64,000 bases of DNA, taken from assembly GCF_004303025.1 (NCBI RefSeq), contig NZ_PJQW01000009.1, forward strand, positions 5,327 through 69,326, read 5' to 3'. Below, one piece after another: positions 49,322 through 58,262 of this stretch. The DNA is from Flavobacterium sp. J27. Lineage in GTDB: Bacteria > Bacteroidota > Bacteroidia > Flavobacteriales > Flavobacteriaceae. The notes beneath the pieces are model-generated. The model was not told the origin of the DNA, searched no databases, and saw nothing but the letters and a program-made list of their open reading frames with translations. Made by a program: the position numbers and the translations under genes. Each line of letters starts with the position of its first letter. Position 1 is the stretch's first letter.

Positions 49322-50128
49322 ATGCAGCAAATAATTTATTTCTTTATAAAAAACAGCTATAGATTGCTGTTTTTGCTGCTTTTGGGTATTTCATTTGCAC
49401 TTATTATCAGGTCTCATTCTTTCCACAGAAGTGAGTATATAAATAGTGCCAATAGTATCACTGGTGGAGTATATGAAAATATAAATTCTATAAACGAATA
49501 TCTTAGCTTAAGAGAAAAAAACGAATTACTTGCTGAAGAAAATGCAAGATTAAAGGAGATTTTATTTAATAAAAAAGACACAGTACTCGATGCAAAGAAC
49601 TTAAAGTATAAAGATGTATTATTTTATACTGTTTCTAAAGCAAAAGTTATTAAGAACTCTTACAATACAAGACAAAATTTTTTAACTATTAATGCTGGAA
49701 CAAAAGACAGTATTAAGAGTGGCATGGGAGTTGTAAATGATCATGGCATTGTAGGGATTACTGAAAAAACATCAAAAAATTATGCCACTATTATTAGTAT
49801 TTTAAACATTGACGTTAAGATTAATGCCAAAATAAAAAACTCAGATCATTTTGGTACTTTAAGTTGGGATGGAAAAAATGCCGGTTATGTACAATTAACT
49901 GATGTACCTCGATTAGCAAATATAAAAAAAGGAGATTCAATTGTAACTGGTGCCGAATCAAAAATATTTCCAGAGAATATTCCAATTGGAAAAATCGACA
50001 AAGTTTTCATTAATAAAAAAACAAATTATTATACCATAAATGTAAGATTGTTTAACGACATGACAGCTTTAGGCTACGTTTACATCATTGGTAATACAGA
50101 AAAAGAAGAAATTGAAGCACTAGAATAA
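49322..50128 (+). CDS. mreC: Rod-shape determining protein MreC
   Basis: This 268-residue bitopic protein has one N-terminal transmembrane helix (RLLFLLLLGISFALIIRSHS). A coiled coil follows at about residues 55-80 (EYLSLREKNELLAEENARLK), then the beta-barrel MreC domains (INAGTKDSIKSGMGVVNDHG, VGITEKTSKNYATI). MreC links cytoplasmic MreB filaments with PBP2 and RodA in the periplasm. It starts 9 bp after mreB. Confidence 0.95.
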   Translation: MQQIIYFFIKNSYRLLFLLLLGISFALIIRSHSFHRSEYINSANSITGGVYENINSINEYLSLREKNELLAEENARLKEILFNKKDTVLDAKNLKYKDVLFYTVSKAKVIKNSYNTRQNFLTINAGTKDSIKSGMGVVNDHGIVGITEKTSKNYATIISILNIDVKINAKIKNSDHFGTLSWDGKNAGYVQLTDVPRLANIKKGDSIVTGAESKIFPENIPIGKIDKVFINKKTNYYTINVRLFNDMTALGYVYIIGNTEKEEIEALE

Positions 50129-50148
50129 GACATAACTAACAATAAGCA

Positions 50149-50652
50149 TTGAATAACAACATCTTAAATATAATTCGTTTTGTATTACTTATTTTTTTAC
50201 AAGTAATCTTATTCAACAACATCCATATGTTTGGGTTTGCCAACCCATACCCCTATATTTTATACATTTTATTGTTCCCAGTTAATGGCAATAAAAACAT
50301 TTTGTTAATCAGTAGTTTTTTTCTAGGATTAATTATCGATATGTTTTGCAATTCAGGAGGAATACATGCCATGGCCTGTACCACTTTAGCTTTTGTAAGA
50401 CCAAACTTATTTCGTTTTTCTTTTGGAATTAGTTATGAATATCAAACCGTAAAAATTGCCGATAAAATAACTTCTGAAAGAATTTCATACATTCTTTTAG
50501 CCATCTTTATACATCATTTTATTTTATTTCTATTTGAGTATTTTAGATTTACATTATTTTTTGAAATCATCTATTCCACATTAGTTTCAACCATCCTTTC
50601 CTTTATTATTTGTTTACTGATTATTTATCTTATCAAACCTAACAAAAGATGA
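50149..50652 (+). CDS. mreD: Rod-shape determining protein MreD
   Basis: This 167-residue integral membrane protein has five or six hydrophobic helices (for example PYPYILYILLFPVN and GLIIDMFCNSGGIHAMACTT, the latter the most MreD-like motif). The start appears to be TTG at 50149; no ATG in frame is better placed upstream. It ends by overlapping the PBP2 gene by 4 bp (ATGA). Its identity rests on membrane topology and its place in the mre operon, because MreD sequences are divergent. Confidence 0.88.
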   Translation: MNNNILNIIRFVLLIFLQVILFNNIHMFGFANPYPYILYILLFPVNGNKNILLISSFFLGLIIDMFCNSGGIHAMACTTLAFVRPNLFRFSFGISYEYQTVKIADKITSERISYILLAIFIHHFILFLFEYFRFTLFFEIIYSTLVSTILSFIICLLIIYLIKPNKR

Positions 50653-52562
50653 GAAAAATTGTATTACCATCGATTATAATTGTTGCTGCTGTAGTATTAA
50701 TTGCTCGCATTTTTTATTTGCAAATAATTGATGATTCGTTAAAATTAAAATCAGAAAATAACGCCATAAAAAAGGTTTTTGATTTTCCTGAAAGAGGATA
50801 TATTTATGATCGTAACGACAAATTACTGGTTGCTAATCAACCATCTTATGATATTATGGTCATTCCTAGAGAAATAAAAAATTTAGACACTTTAGATTTT
50901 TGTAATTTATTAAAAATAGACAAGGAAGAATTTTTACAAAAAATCAAAAAAGCCACCACATATAGCCCAAGATTACCTTCTGTTTTTTTAGCTCAATTAA
51001 ATAAAAAGGAATACGCTGCTTTTCAAGAAAAAGAAAGAAAATTTGAAGGTTTTTATACTCAAAAAAGAGCACTCAGGGATTATCAAGTAAATTTTGGGGC
51101 CAATATTTTTGGCTTCATCACCCAAGTAAATGAAGCCATCATTAAGAAAAACCCATACTACAATAGTGGTGATTTAATTGGAAAACAAGGTGTTGAGCAG
51201 GAATATGAAGATATCTTAAGAGGTGTTAAAGGTGTAAAGTATCTTTTAAGAGATAAATACAATAAAGTAATTGGACCCTATAAAGAAGGAAAGTTTGACA
51301 CACTTTCACAACAAGGTAAAGATTTAACCCTTACTATTGATTATGAGTTACAAAAATATGGCACCGAATTAATGGTCAATAAACGCGGAGGCATTGTTGC
51401 TATTGAACCAAAAAGTGGAGAAATATTAGCACTAGTCTCTGCACCTACATATGATCCTGCATTACTAGTAGGAAGACAACGTTCCAAAAACTATACTGCT
51501 TTATACCATGATTCTATTGCAAATCCTCTATTCGACAGAGGTTTATTAGCGCAGTATCCTCCTGGATCACCTTTTAAAATAGTAACTGGATTAATTGGTT
51601 TACAAGAAGAGGTTGTTACACCAGAAACTGGTTTTGTATGTCATCATGGTTTTTCTTATGGTGCTGGACGATTCATGAAATGTCATGATTCCGGGTTATC
51701 TAAATTAAATAATGGAATATACAATTCTTGTAACACCTATTTCTGTAGTGTGTATCGCAACACCATAGATAAATTTAAAAATTCTTCTAAGGGTGTTGAT
51801 ATATGGTCTAATCATGTTAAAAGTTTTGGTTTAGGAAATTATATGGGGACTGATTTACCCATTGGAAAAAAAGGAAACATTCCCACTTCAAAAACATATG
51901 AACGTTTATACCCTAATGGTGGTTGGAAAGGTTCTACTATAATTTCGAATGGAATTGGTCAAGGAGAAATCTTAACCACGCCTCTTCAACTAGCTAATAT
52001 GATGGCTGTAGTGGCTAATAAGGGATATTATTTTACACCGCATATTGTAAAAAAAATAAAAAATCAACCCTTAGACAAGAAATTCACAACCAAACATTAT
52101 ACTACAGTAGATGCCAAATATTTTGAACCTGTTATCGAAGGATTAGCAGATGTTTACAATAAAGGAACCGCCGCTAGTTTAAAAGTTAAAGACATGCAAA
52201 TTTGTGGCAAAACAGGTACAGCCGAAAACAAAATACGTGTTGCAGGCAAAACATATCAATTAAAAGACCATTCTATTTTTGTTGCCTTTGCACCGAAAGA
52301 AAACCCTACTATTGCCATTGCAGTTTTTGTCGAAAATGGGTATTGGGGGAATCGTTTTGCGGGACCTATAGCTACTTTAATGATTGAAAAATATGTTAAC
52401 GGTGAAATTACAAGAAAAGATTTAGAAACAAGAATGTTTAGTCAATCTTTAGAAGACGAATACAAAAAAATAGAAAACATAATTTATCAAAGGTTTTCAG
52501 AAACCACATCAGTACAAGACATAAAACCAAGTGTAACATTAAAAGAAGAGGAGGTTAATTAA
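50649..52562 (+). CDS. mrdA: Penicillin-binding protein 2, elongation transpeptidase
   Basis: This 637-residue protein has an N-terminal membrane helix (IVLPSIIIVAAVVLIARIFY). A pedestal domain follows (ERGYIYDRNDKLLVANQPSY), then a transpeptidase domain with the three active-site motifs: SPFK (nucleophile S307, in YPPGSPFKIV), SCN (in IYNSCNTYF) and KTG (in ICGKTGTAEN). It cross-links peptidoglycan during cell elongation together with RodA, whose gene follows directly. The C-terminal tail of about 45 residues beyond the domain is charged and probably disordered. Confidence 0.97.
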   Translation: MRKIVLPSIIIVAAVVLIARIFYLQIIDDSLKLKSENNAIKKVFDFPERGYIYDRNDKLLVANQPSYDIMVIPREIKNLDTLDFCNLLKIDKEEFLQKIKKATTYSPRLPSVFLAQLNKKEYAAFQEKERKFEGFYTQKRALRDYQVNFGANIFGFITQVNEAIIKKNPYYNSGDLIGKQGVEQEYEDILRGVKGVKYLLRDKYNKVIGPYKEGKFDTLSQQGKDLTLTIDYELQKYGTELMVNKRGGIVAIEPKSGEILALVSAPTYDPALLVGRQRSKNYTALYHDSIANPLFDRGLLAQYPPGSPFKIVTGLIGLQEEVVTPETGFVCHHGFSYGAGRFMKCHDSGLSKLNNGIYNSCNTYFCSVYRNTIDKFKNSSKGVDIWSNHVKSFGLGNYMGTDLPIGKKGNIPTSKTYERLYPNGGWKGSTIISNGIGQGEILTTPLQLANMMAVVANKGYYFTPHIVKKIKNQPLDKKFTTKHYTTVDAKYFEPVIEGLADVYNKGTAASLKVKDMQICGKTGTAENKIRVAGKTYQLKDHSIFVAFAPKENPTIAIAVFVENGYWGNRFAGPIATLMIEKYVNGEITRKDLETRMFSQSLEDEYKKIENIIYQRFSETTSVQDIKPSVTLKEEEVN

Positions 52563-53816
52563 ATGAGAGGTAAAAGCATTGGCAATATAGATTGGATAAT
52601 TGTTCTTTTATACATTGCTCTTGTGGTAATGGGTTGGTTAACTATTTATTCTGCTTCATTACCATTAGAAGCGACCTCTGTTTTTGACACAAAACAAACC
52701 TATGGAAGACAAATGCTTTTCATTTTTCTAAGTATTCCATTAATTCTTATTTTACTTTTTTTAGATGCCAAAATATTTGAACGTTTTTCTTTTGTCTTTT
52801 ACGGTATAGGCGTTCTACTTCTCCTAGGGTTATTTATTTTTGGGGTTACCAAAAAAGGGCAAACCAACTGGTATCAATTTGGCGGTTTTGGTTTTCAACC
52901 ATCAGAATTTGTAAAAACCGGAACAGCCTTGTTATTGGCCAAATATTTAAGTTTTTCACAAATAAACTTAAAAAATGTTCAACATCAAATGATTGGTTTT
53001 GGCATTATATTACTCCCCGTTTTCTTGATTCTCTTACAACCAGATGCGGGAAGCGCCATGATTTTTTTATCCTTAATTTTTGTATTAAATAGAGAAGGGT
53101 TACCTGCTTGGTATTTAGCATCGGGCTTTGGTGCCATAATCGTTTTCTTTTTAGCACTTAAAATAGACCCAAAATACATTATTGCTGGTATTGCAATAAT
53201 TATGCTATTATACTATCTAAAAATGAAACGAATTAAAAGAAACACTATTCTTTTTTTCATCATTTTTACTGTCATATCTGGATTTGTTTTTTCTGTAAAT
53301 TATGTTTACAATAATGTCTTAGAACCACATCAAAAAGACAGAATAGATGTCTTACTTGGCAAGAATGTAGATATAAAAAAAGAAGGGTATAATTTAAATC
53401 AATCCATGATTACTATTGGATCTGGAGGTTTAACTGGGAAAGGGTATTTAGAAGGTACTCAAACCAAAGGAGGCTTCGTTCCAGAACAACATACCGATTA
53501 TATTTTTACAACGGTAGGAGAAGAATGGGGCTTTATTGGTAGCACTACAGTAATACTTATTTTTGTAACTTTATTTCTAAGGATTATTGTTCAAGCTGAA
53601 AAACAAAAGACAAAATTTAGCAGGGTGTATGGTTATTGTGTTGCCAGTTATTTGTTTACTCATTTCTTTGTAAATATTGCCATGTTAATTAAACTCTTCC
53701 CAACCATAGGTGTTCCCTTACCTTTTTTCTCATATGGTGGTTCTAGTTTATGGGCTTTTACAATAATGCTATTTATTTTTGTAAAACTCGATGCAAATAA
53801 AGTAAATGAATGGTAA
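52563..53816 (+). CDS. rodA: RodA peptidoglycan glycosyltransferase (SEDS family)
   Basis: This 417-residue polytopic protein has about ten transmembrane helices. The SEDS motifs are FQPSEFVKTGTALLLAKYLS, LLQPDAGSAMIFLSLIFVL and the C-terminal GVPLPFFSYGGSSLWAFTIM. It polymerises lipid II in complex with PBP2. The predicted catalytic Asp is in the large periplasmic loop (PEQHTDYIFTTVGEEWG). It begins immediately after mrdA and ends the operon, converging on the accessory region. Confidence 0.97.
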   Translation: MRGKSIGNIDWIIVLLYIALVVMGWLTIYSASLPLEATSVFDTKQTYGRQMLFIFLSIPLILILLFLDAKIFERFSFVFYGIGVLLLLGLFIFGVTKKGQTNWYQFGGFGFQPSEFVKTGTALLLAKYLSFSQINLKNVQHQMIGFGIILLPVFLILLQPDAGSAMIFLSLIFVLNREGLPAWYLASGFGAIIVFFLALKIDPKYIIAGIAIIMLLYYLKMKRIKRNTILFFIIFTVISGFVFSVNYVYNNVLEPHQKDRIDVLLGKNVDIKKEGYNLNQSMITIGSGGLTGKGYLEGTQTKGGFVPEQHTDYIFTTVGEEWGFIGSTTVILIFVTLFLRIIVQAEKQKTKFSRVYGYCVASYLFTHFFVNIAMLIKLFPTIGVPLPFFSYGGSSLWAFTIMLFIFVKLDANKVNEW

Positions 53817-53829
53817 TAGAATAGGTTTT

Positions 53830-54789
53830 TTAATTATTATAAATTATTTTATAACCTATATCTATACCTAAACTCTTTTGATCTAAACTTTGATTTTTAA
53901 TTTTAAAGTTATATTCCGAAATAGGTAGCCAATTATTTGATTCAGAAAATTCATATCTTAAAAAACACCTAGCATTATCCATTTCTATTAAAGGAATTAA
54001 AGGCATTAAGTTTTTTGAAATTTTTCTTATTTCGTCTTTATATTGATTTTTTTTGTAAGGCAACTCAACAATTAATCTATCCTCATCATCTACATTTCCC
54101 ATAAATTTAACACTTACAAATAACCCTTCGGATGGAATGGAAATTTCATTTAATTCAATTGTAAAATCAGTATCATTATGGTCTGAATCAATTACTTTTG
54201 TAAATGAAAATTCTGGTAAACACTCATAAGGTTTATAATCTTTTGAAGAATAAACATTTATTGCAATTAAATCTTTAAAATGCTTTGGAACTAATTTTTG
54301 CTTTCCATCCTTAAATTCAAAACTTTTATTGATAATTGGAATAGTAACCAACTTCAAAAATGAATTATTATGCCCATCATTGTCAATAAAAAAACAAAAT
54401 TCCAAGCCCACAGACGGAAAAATAGTTTTAGTAAAATCGCCATGGTTTTTTGCTATTTTACTTTTTTGTTTTAATTTTAAACTACTCTCTCTTTTTGTAA
54501 GAAAAACTTCTTTTAAAATAAGATTCTTAGATTTCAATAAAATAGAATCTTTTATTTCACTTTTGTTTAGAATTGAGTCTTTGTAACTCAAATGAGAAAC
54601 TATAAATCGATCAGGTAAAACATTATAATCTACAAATCCATCTTCATTGGAATAAACTCCGTAACCATTCATAAAATCTATAGAGACATTTGCAATTGGA
54701 CTATTATGTTCTGAATCACATATTACAATTTGTTTAGATTGAGAATAGACCATATTAACTAATAATACAAATAAAAACTTTATGTTCAT
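53830..54789 (-). CDS. Secreted protein with carboxypeptidase-D regulatory-like domain
   Basis: This 319-residue protein has a signal peptide (MNIKFLFVLLVNMVYS, then Q). An N-terminal CarboxypepD_reg-like beta domain follows (PIANVSIDFMNGYGVYSNED, about residues 28-90) with the usual outer-membrane-associated LILKEVFLTKR segment. The remaining 200 residues show no known family. It lies 101 bp downstream of the thioredoxin lipoprotein gene on the same strand. In Bacteroidota such domains are common in envelope proteins that bind other surface components. The role here is unknown. Confidence 0.72.
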   Translation of the reverse strand: MNIKFLFVLLVNMVYSQSKQIVICDSEHNSPIANVSIDFMNGYGVYSNEDGFVDYNVLPDRFIVSHLSYKDSILNKSEIKDSILLKSKNLILKEVFLTKRESSLKLKQKSKIAKNHGDFTKTIFPSVGLEFCFFIDNDGHNNSFLKLVTIPIINKSFEFKDGKQKLVPKHFKDLIAINVYSSKDYKPYECLPEFSFTKVIDSDHNDTDFTIELNEISIPSEGLFVSVKFMGNVDDEDRLIVELPYKKNQYKDEIRKISKNLMPLIPLIEMDNARCFLRYEFSESNNWLPISEYNFKIKNQSLDQKSLGIDIGYKIIYNN

Positions 54790-54890
54790 TTTTTATTTAA
54801 GATATAAAGTGGCTTTCAAAATTTGCTTGTTAATTCTACAATCTATTTTTGCAAAATTAGATGTAAAAAAAAGGAATGCCTAGTAAAAAA

Positions 54891-56267
54891 CTATTCTGAT
54901 AAATATTTATTTAATTCAATTCTAATTTCTTTACTATCTGGACTTGGAGCATTACTATTAATTAGCTCACCTTTTTTATTATAAATTAAATATCTTGGAA
55001 TTGATTTTAACTGTAAATCTCTATAAAAATTTGCTTCAGGATAGTTTACACACAAATAACTGTCTTTATACGGTAATTCTTCATTCTGCATAGCTTTTTG
55101 CCACGCGTCAAAGTTTCTATCAATACTTAAATATAAGAATTTGACATTTTTATTCTTGTAATATTGCTGAAGCTGATGAGATGAAGGCATTAATTCCCTA
55201 CATGGCGCGCACCAACTTGCCCAAAAATCAACATAGATGACTTTACCTTTGTTTTCATTTATAAATGTTTCTAATTTACTTTTTATTTTTTTGGGATTTA
55301 TTAAAATAACCTCATCAGTATTTTTCTTTAATTCAGCAAGATTGATCAAATACTTACCTTCGAGTTCCTCTATTAAATTCTCACCTAAAGAGCTTTTTTT
55401 TAATTTTTCAAAATACTCATTAATATCTGAAACATTAGAATATTGAAGTAAATCATTAAAATAATGATATAATAAAAAGGCTTTGTTCTTTTCTGAAATC
55501 TCTTTACTCATCAAAACATTATCGAATTGCTTCTTATCATCAAAGTGTGATCCAAATTTTTCTTTAATAAGAACAGGAGGGAATATTTTATTAAAATGCT
55601 CTATAACCAATAATCTATTAAAAGGTAAACTCAAGTTAATATCTTGTAATAAAATAGAATTATCCGAATTTTCATTTTCTTCAATTTTTTTTAATATATA
55701 ATTATAATCTTCATTATAAATATCAAAATACTCTTTGGAAATTTTTTTCTGATTATAAATATCTTTTAAGTCTTTACTATATTTTTTTAAAACTTCTATA
55801 TTTTTCAATCTGAAATCTTTCTTTTCAATATCTGTTAAAAATCGTTTATTATTTAGAAAAAAAATATTTTCATCTTCGATAATTTCTGATTTTATATTAT
55901 AATCAACAAAATAATTAATATCTGATTTTTCATTTCGATTTATTATTGAACAATAAGGAGCATCATTCTTATAATCAAAAACGACTATATCTCCTGGTTT
56001 AAAAATGTAATAAGAATGATGATAAAAATGATACCCATGAAATATGATTACATCTTTTTTTGTACTAATTTTAAGGGTATCAGTCTTATTAAGATTACGT
56101 TTTGGTAATTCTCTTTCAACAAACTCGTCTTTTACAGTATAATAGAGCGTATTTGTTTTTAAAGATTTTGAACCTATAGCGCTTACTAAAGTATCTTTTT
56201 TAAAAGTTCTTTGTTTAAAAATTAATGTGATAATCGAATCATTTTTAGTTTCTGTAGTATTTCCCAT
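54891..56267 (-). CDS. TlpA-like thioredoxin protein; signal-peptide end apparently frameshifted
   Basis: The open frame from 56267 gives 458 residues with a C-terminal TlpA/thioredoxin domain (about residues 335-455: KVIYVDFWASWCAPCRELMP, active site WCAPC). The rest is an uncharacterised N-terminal region. Upstream in the same frame, with no usable start codon, lie codons for a hydrophobic lipoprotein-type signal ending SSFSCKK. The ATG that should start it (56336-56338) is one base out of frame. The A8 run at 56317-56324 (T8 on the coding strand) would need one more base to give MKNIAFFLIVFLILSSFSC. So the gene is phase-variable, disrupted, or has a homopolymer error. A role as thiol oxidoreductase in the adjacent cysteine-peptide system is plausible. 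Confidence 0.75.
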   Translation of the reverse strand: MGNTTETKNDSIITLIFKQRTFKKDTLVSAIGSKSLKTNTLYYTVKDEFVERELPKRNLNKTDTLKISTKKDVIIFHGYHFYHHSYYIFKPGDIVVFDYKNDAPYCSIINRNEKSDINYFVDYNIKSEIIEDENIFFLNNKRFLTDIEKKDFRLKNIEVLKKYSKDLKDIYNQKKISKEYFDIYNEDYNYILKKIEENENSDNSILLQDINLSLPFNRLLVIEHFNKIFPPVLIKEKFGSHFDDKKQFDNVLMSKEISEKNKAFLLYHYFNDLLQYSNVSDINEYFEKLKKSSLGENLIEELEGKYLINLAELKKNTDEVILINPKKIKSKLETFINENKGKVIYVDFWASWCAPCRELMPSSHQLQQYYKNKNVKFLYLSIDRNFDAWQKAMQNEELPYKDSYLCVNYPEANFYRDLQLKSIPRYLIYNKKGELINSNAPSPDSKEIRIELNKYLSE

Positions 56268-56316
56268 CTGTACATTTTTCTTGCAAGAAAAAGAAGATAA
56301 GATTAAAAAGACTATT

Positions 56317-56324
56317 AAAAAAAA
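56317..56324. other. A8 homopolymer at the predicted frame break of the thioredoxin lipoprotein gene
   Basis: Eight A residues on the plus strand. With eight, the upstream start codon at 56336-56338 reaches a stop (TAA) after seven codons. With nine, it joins the downstream frame and encodes a lipoprotein signal. It is a candidate slippage or sequencing-error site. Confidence 0.6.
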
Positions 56325-56374
56325 GCTATATTTTTCATTCTATTTGAAATAAACATTTGAAATTTGAAAAAGAT

Positions 56375-56409
56375 AAAAGCTATCTCACAATTATAGTAAG
56401 ATAGCTTTT
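56375..56409 (-). terminator. Terminator after the frameshifted peptide gene
   Basis: A perfect 11-bp stem, AAAAGCTATCT (56375-56385) with AGATAGCTTTT (56399-56409), with T-rich sequence beyond it on the minus strand. It separates the peptide gene from the thioredoxin gene. Confidence 0.8.
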
Positions 56410-56427
56410 CGTTATTAATAATTAGTA

Positions 56428-56677
56428 TTAATTAAGCCAAGATGCAGTAGAACAGCTAGCACAACACCATTGCACTCTATATCCAGCATTTGTACCATTA
56501 GTAATTATATCATTAACAGTTGCTTTATCAATATCATAACTTAAAACTTGTTGTCCATTAGATGCAGTAACCAAAGCAGCACAAGTTCCACCTTCAGCTA
56601 AACTACCGTTAAGGTTTTTTCATCTGTTTCTTACTTAATACGGTAACTCCTTGTAAACTTAAAATTGATTTTTTCAT
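56428..56677 (-). pseudogene. Cysteine-rich leader-peptide precursor, frameshifted in an A6 run
   Basis: From ATG at 56675-56677 the frame reads MKKSILSLQGVTVLSKKQMK and stops after 22 codons at 56609. Removing one base from the A6 run (T6 at 56615-56620) restores an 82-residue precursor. Its 25-residue leader then aligns exactly with the four intact precursors, with G24-S25 at the expected cleavage site; a second GG lies at 29-30. The core would contain four Cys (32, 71, 72, 75) in a WCCASC cluster. It could be a decaying gene, a phase-variable gene or a sequencing error. It follows the HlyD gene by 182 bp and ends at a strong terminator. Confidence 0.75.
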
Positions 56678-56744
56678 ACTTGTAAATTAAATAAATTGAA
56701 ATTACTCAAACTATTAAAGTCAGTTGAGTTTCTGGCTACTTTTG

Positions 56745-56752
56745 CAAAAATA
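56745..56752 (-). promoter_or_regulatory. Possible -7 element for the frameshifted peptide gene
   Basis: Minus-strand TATTTTTG matches TAnnTTTG, 67 bp before the peptide start codon. No clear -33 TTG is seen. It would allow separate transcription from the exporter genes. Confidence 0.3.
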
Positions 56753-56859
56753 TCTTGAAAATTAAATGTATTATTATATATCTACAACGAAAAACATACT
56801 TACTTTAGTATCAACAAAGTATAGTTTAAGTTGTTAAATTTAACGACAATAAAAATCAG

Positions 56860-58197
56860 TTATTTTTGTTCTTTCTTTTTTTCATTACTTCTACCAAAAA
56901 TATCCCTAAACTGATATAAAAAACGTTCTATTAAACGTAAATCTTCGGTAACTATATCTGCAGTTCCTATCATTTCTTGTTGAAAGATAATCTTCTTTTC
57001 ATAAGAAGTATCCAAACCATTTGGCAAGGACACATCAATTAACAAATTGCCTTCTTTATCAGGAGTGGCAGAAATATTTGAAACCACACCTTTTACAACA
57101 CCATATTCTCTATCTGGAAAATTGGCCAATCTGATATTAACCGTTTGCCCTTTCTTTATTTTACCAGAATTTTGTGCCAATGCTTTTACTTTTCCAATAT
57201 ACACTTTTTCATTTATAGGTACTACTGAAAAAACTAAATCACCAGCTGTTACAGATTGATTTTGAGACCATAATTGCAAAAAGGAAACTTTACCATTCAT
57301 TGAAGTTCGTAAAACATAATTTAATTCCCAATCCTTTATTGCCTTTTTTAATTGAAAAAAAGATTGTAAAACATTCCGTTCTAAGTTTATCGCATCTTTG
57401 GTTGCATTTATTGATGTACTTTTACTGTTTTTATTTAAATCATTCAAAGAGGATTTTAATTGGGAAATAGAAGATAATAGATTTTTATAATTCTTTTGAG
57501 ATTGCAAATAAGTAATTTTAGACTTCTCAAATTCTTGAGCAGCAATAACTCCTTTTTTATATAATAATTCTTGTCGGTCTAATTGACTCTTCTCTAATTC
57601 TAATTCTGTTTGATTAATGCTTTTTTGAGATTCTAACAATTGTAAACGTTCTTTTAGCTGACTTGCTTCAAATCCTTGCGCTCTTGACTCAACCTGATAG
57701 GGTTTTAGCAACTTCTGTAAATCATTAGCACTATACTCTTTCTGAAAAAGAGCATACGCACTTTCTATGTCTCCTAATTGAGAAAATTTTAATTTTTCAA
57801 AAGGAAATGGTGTTCTATTAATTTGTATGGTATCTATAATATTTTTAAGTATAAAAACATCATTATAATTTGCAGTATTTTCTATTACTGCTAAAGGGGT
57901 ATTTTTTGTAACAATACTATTATCGCTTACTAACATCGCTTCTATTCTACCAGAAGTTCTTGCAATTAATTTTTCGGGAGGTATAGCAGTAGTAATTGTT
58001 ATTTGGGTAGCATTAATATCAGGATATTTAATAAAATATGAAAACAGTAATAGTAGTAATAGTAATAGTAAAATTACTAAATTTCCCCATCGGATCATCC
58101 AATGAGGTACTTTAGTTAGAATTTCTTGAACTTGTTCACTTCTTAACTCTAAATCATCTGTAGCTGTATCGGTGTTATTATGTATTTCGTTTGGCAT
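56860..58197 (-). CDS. HlyD-family periplasmic adaptor of the peptide exporter
   Basis: This 445-residue protein has one N-terminal transmembrane helix (about residues 38-60, NLVILLLLLLLLLFSYFIKY). A lipoyl/barrel-sandwich half-motif follows (LIARTSGRIEAMLVSDNSIV), then a coiled-coil hairpin (about 155-265, EASQLKERLQLLESQKSI) and the second lipoyl half (YVLRTSMNGKVSFLQLWSQN). The beta-barrel (KVKALAQNSGKIKKGQTVNI) completes the family layout. It connects the inner-membrane C39 ABC exporter to an outer-membrane channel such as TolC, which is not encoded here. It follows the exporter gene by 65 bp. Confidence 0.94.
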   Translation of the reverse strand: MPNEIHNNTDTATDDLELRSEQVQEILTKVPHWMIRWGNLVILLLLLLLLLFSYFIKYPDINATQITITTAIPPEKLIARTSGRIEAMLVSDNSIVTKNTPLAVIENTANYNDVFILKNIIDTIQINRTPFPFEKLKFSQLGDIESAYALFQKEYSANDLQKLLKPYQVESRAQGFEASQLKERLQLLESQKSINQTELELEKSQLDRQELLYKKGVIAAQEFEKSKITYLQSQKNYKNLLSSISQLKSSLNDLNKNSKSTSINATKDAINLERNVLQSFFQLKKAIKDWELNYVLRTSMNGKVSFLQLWSQNQSVTAGDLVFSVVPINEKVYIGKVKALAQNSGKIKKGQTVNIRLANFPDREYGVVKGVVSNISATPDKEGNLLIDVSLPNGLDTSYEKKIIFQQEMIGTADIVTEDLRLIERFLYQFRDIFGRSNEKKKEQK

Positions 58198-58262
58198 TAT
58201 ATCTTAAAAAATCTTTTATAAATGTAATAGATACTTTTCTTTTATAGTGATATTTGGCATTT

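Noticed and set aside
53821..53859. Complementary ATAGGTT and AACCTAT arms between rodA and the convergent gene
   Set aside because: The loop is 25 nt and there is no clear T run, so it is too weak to call as a terminator.
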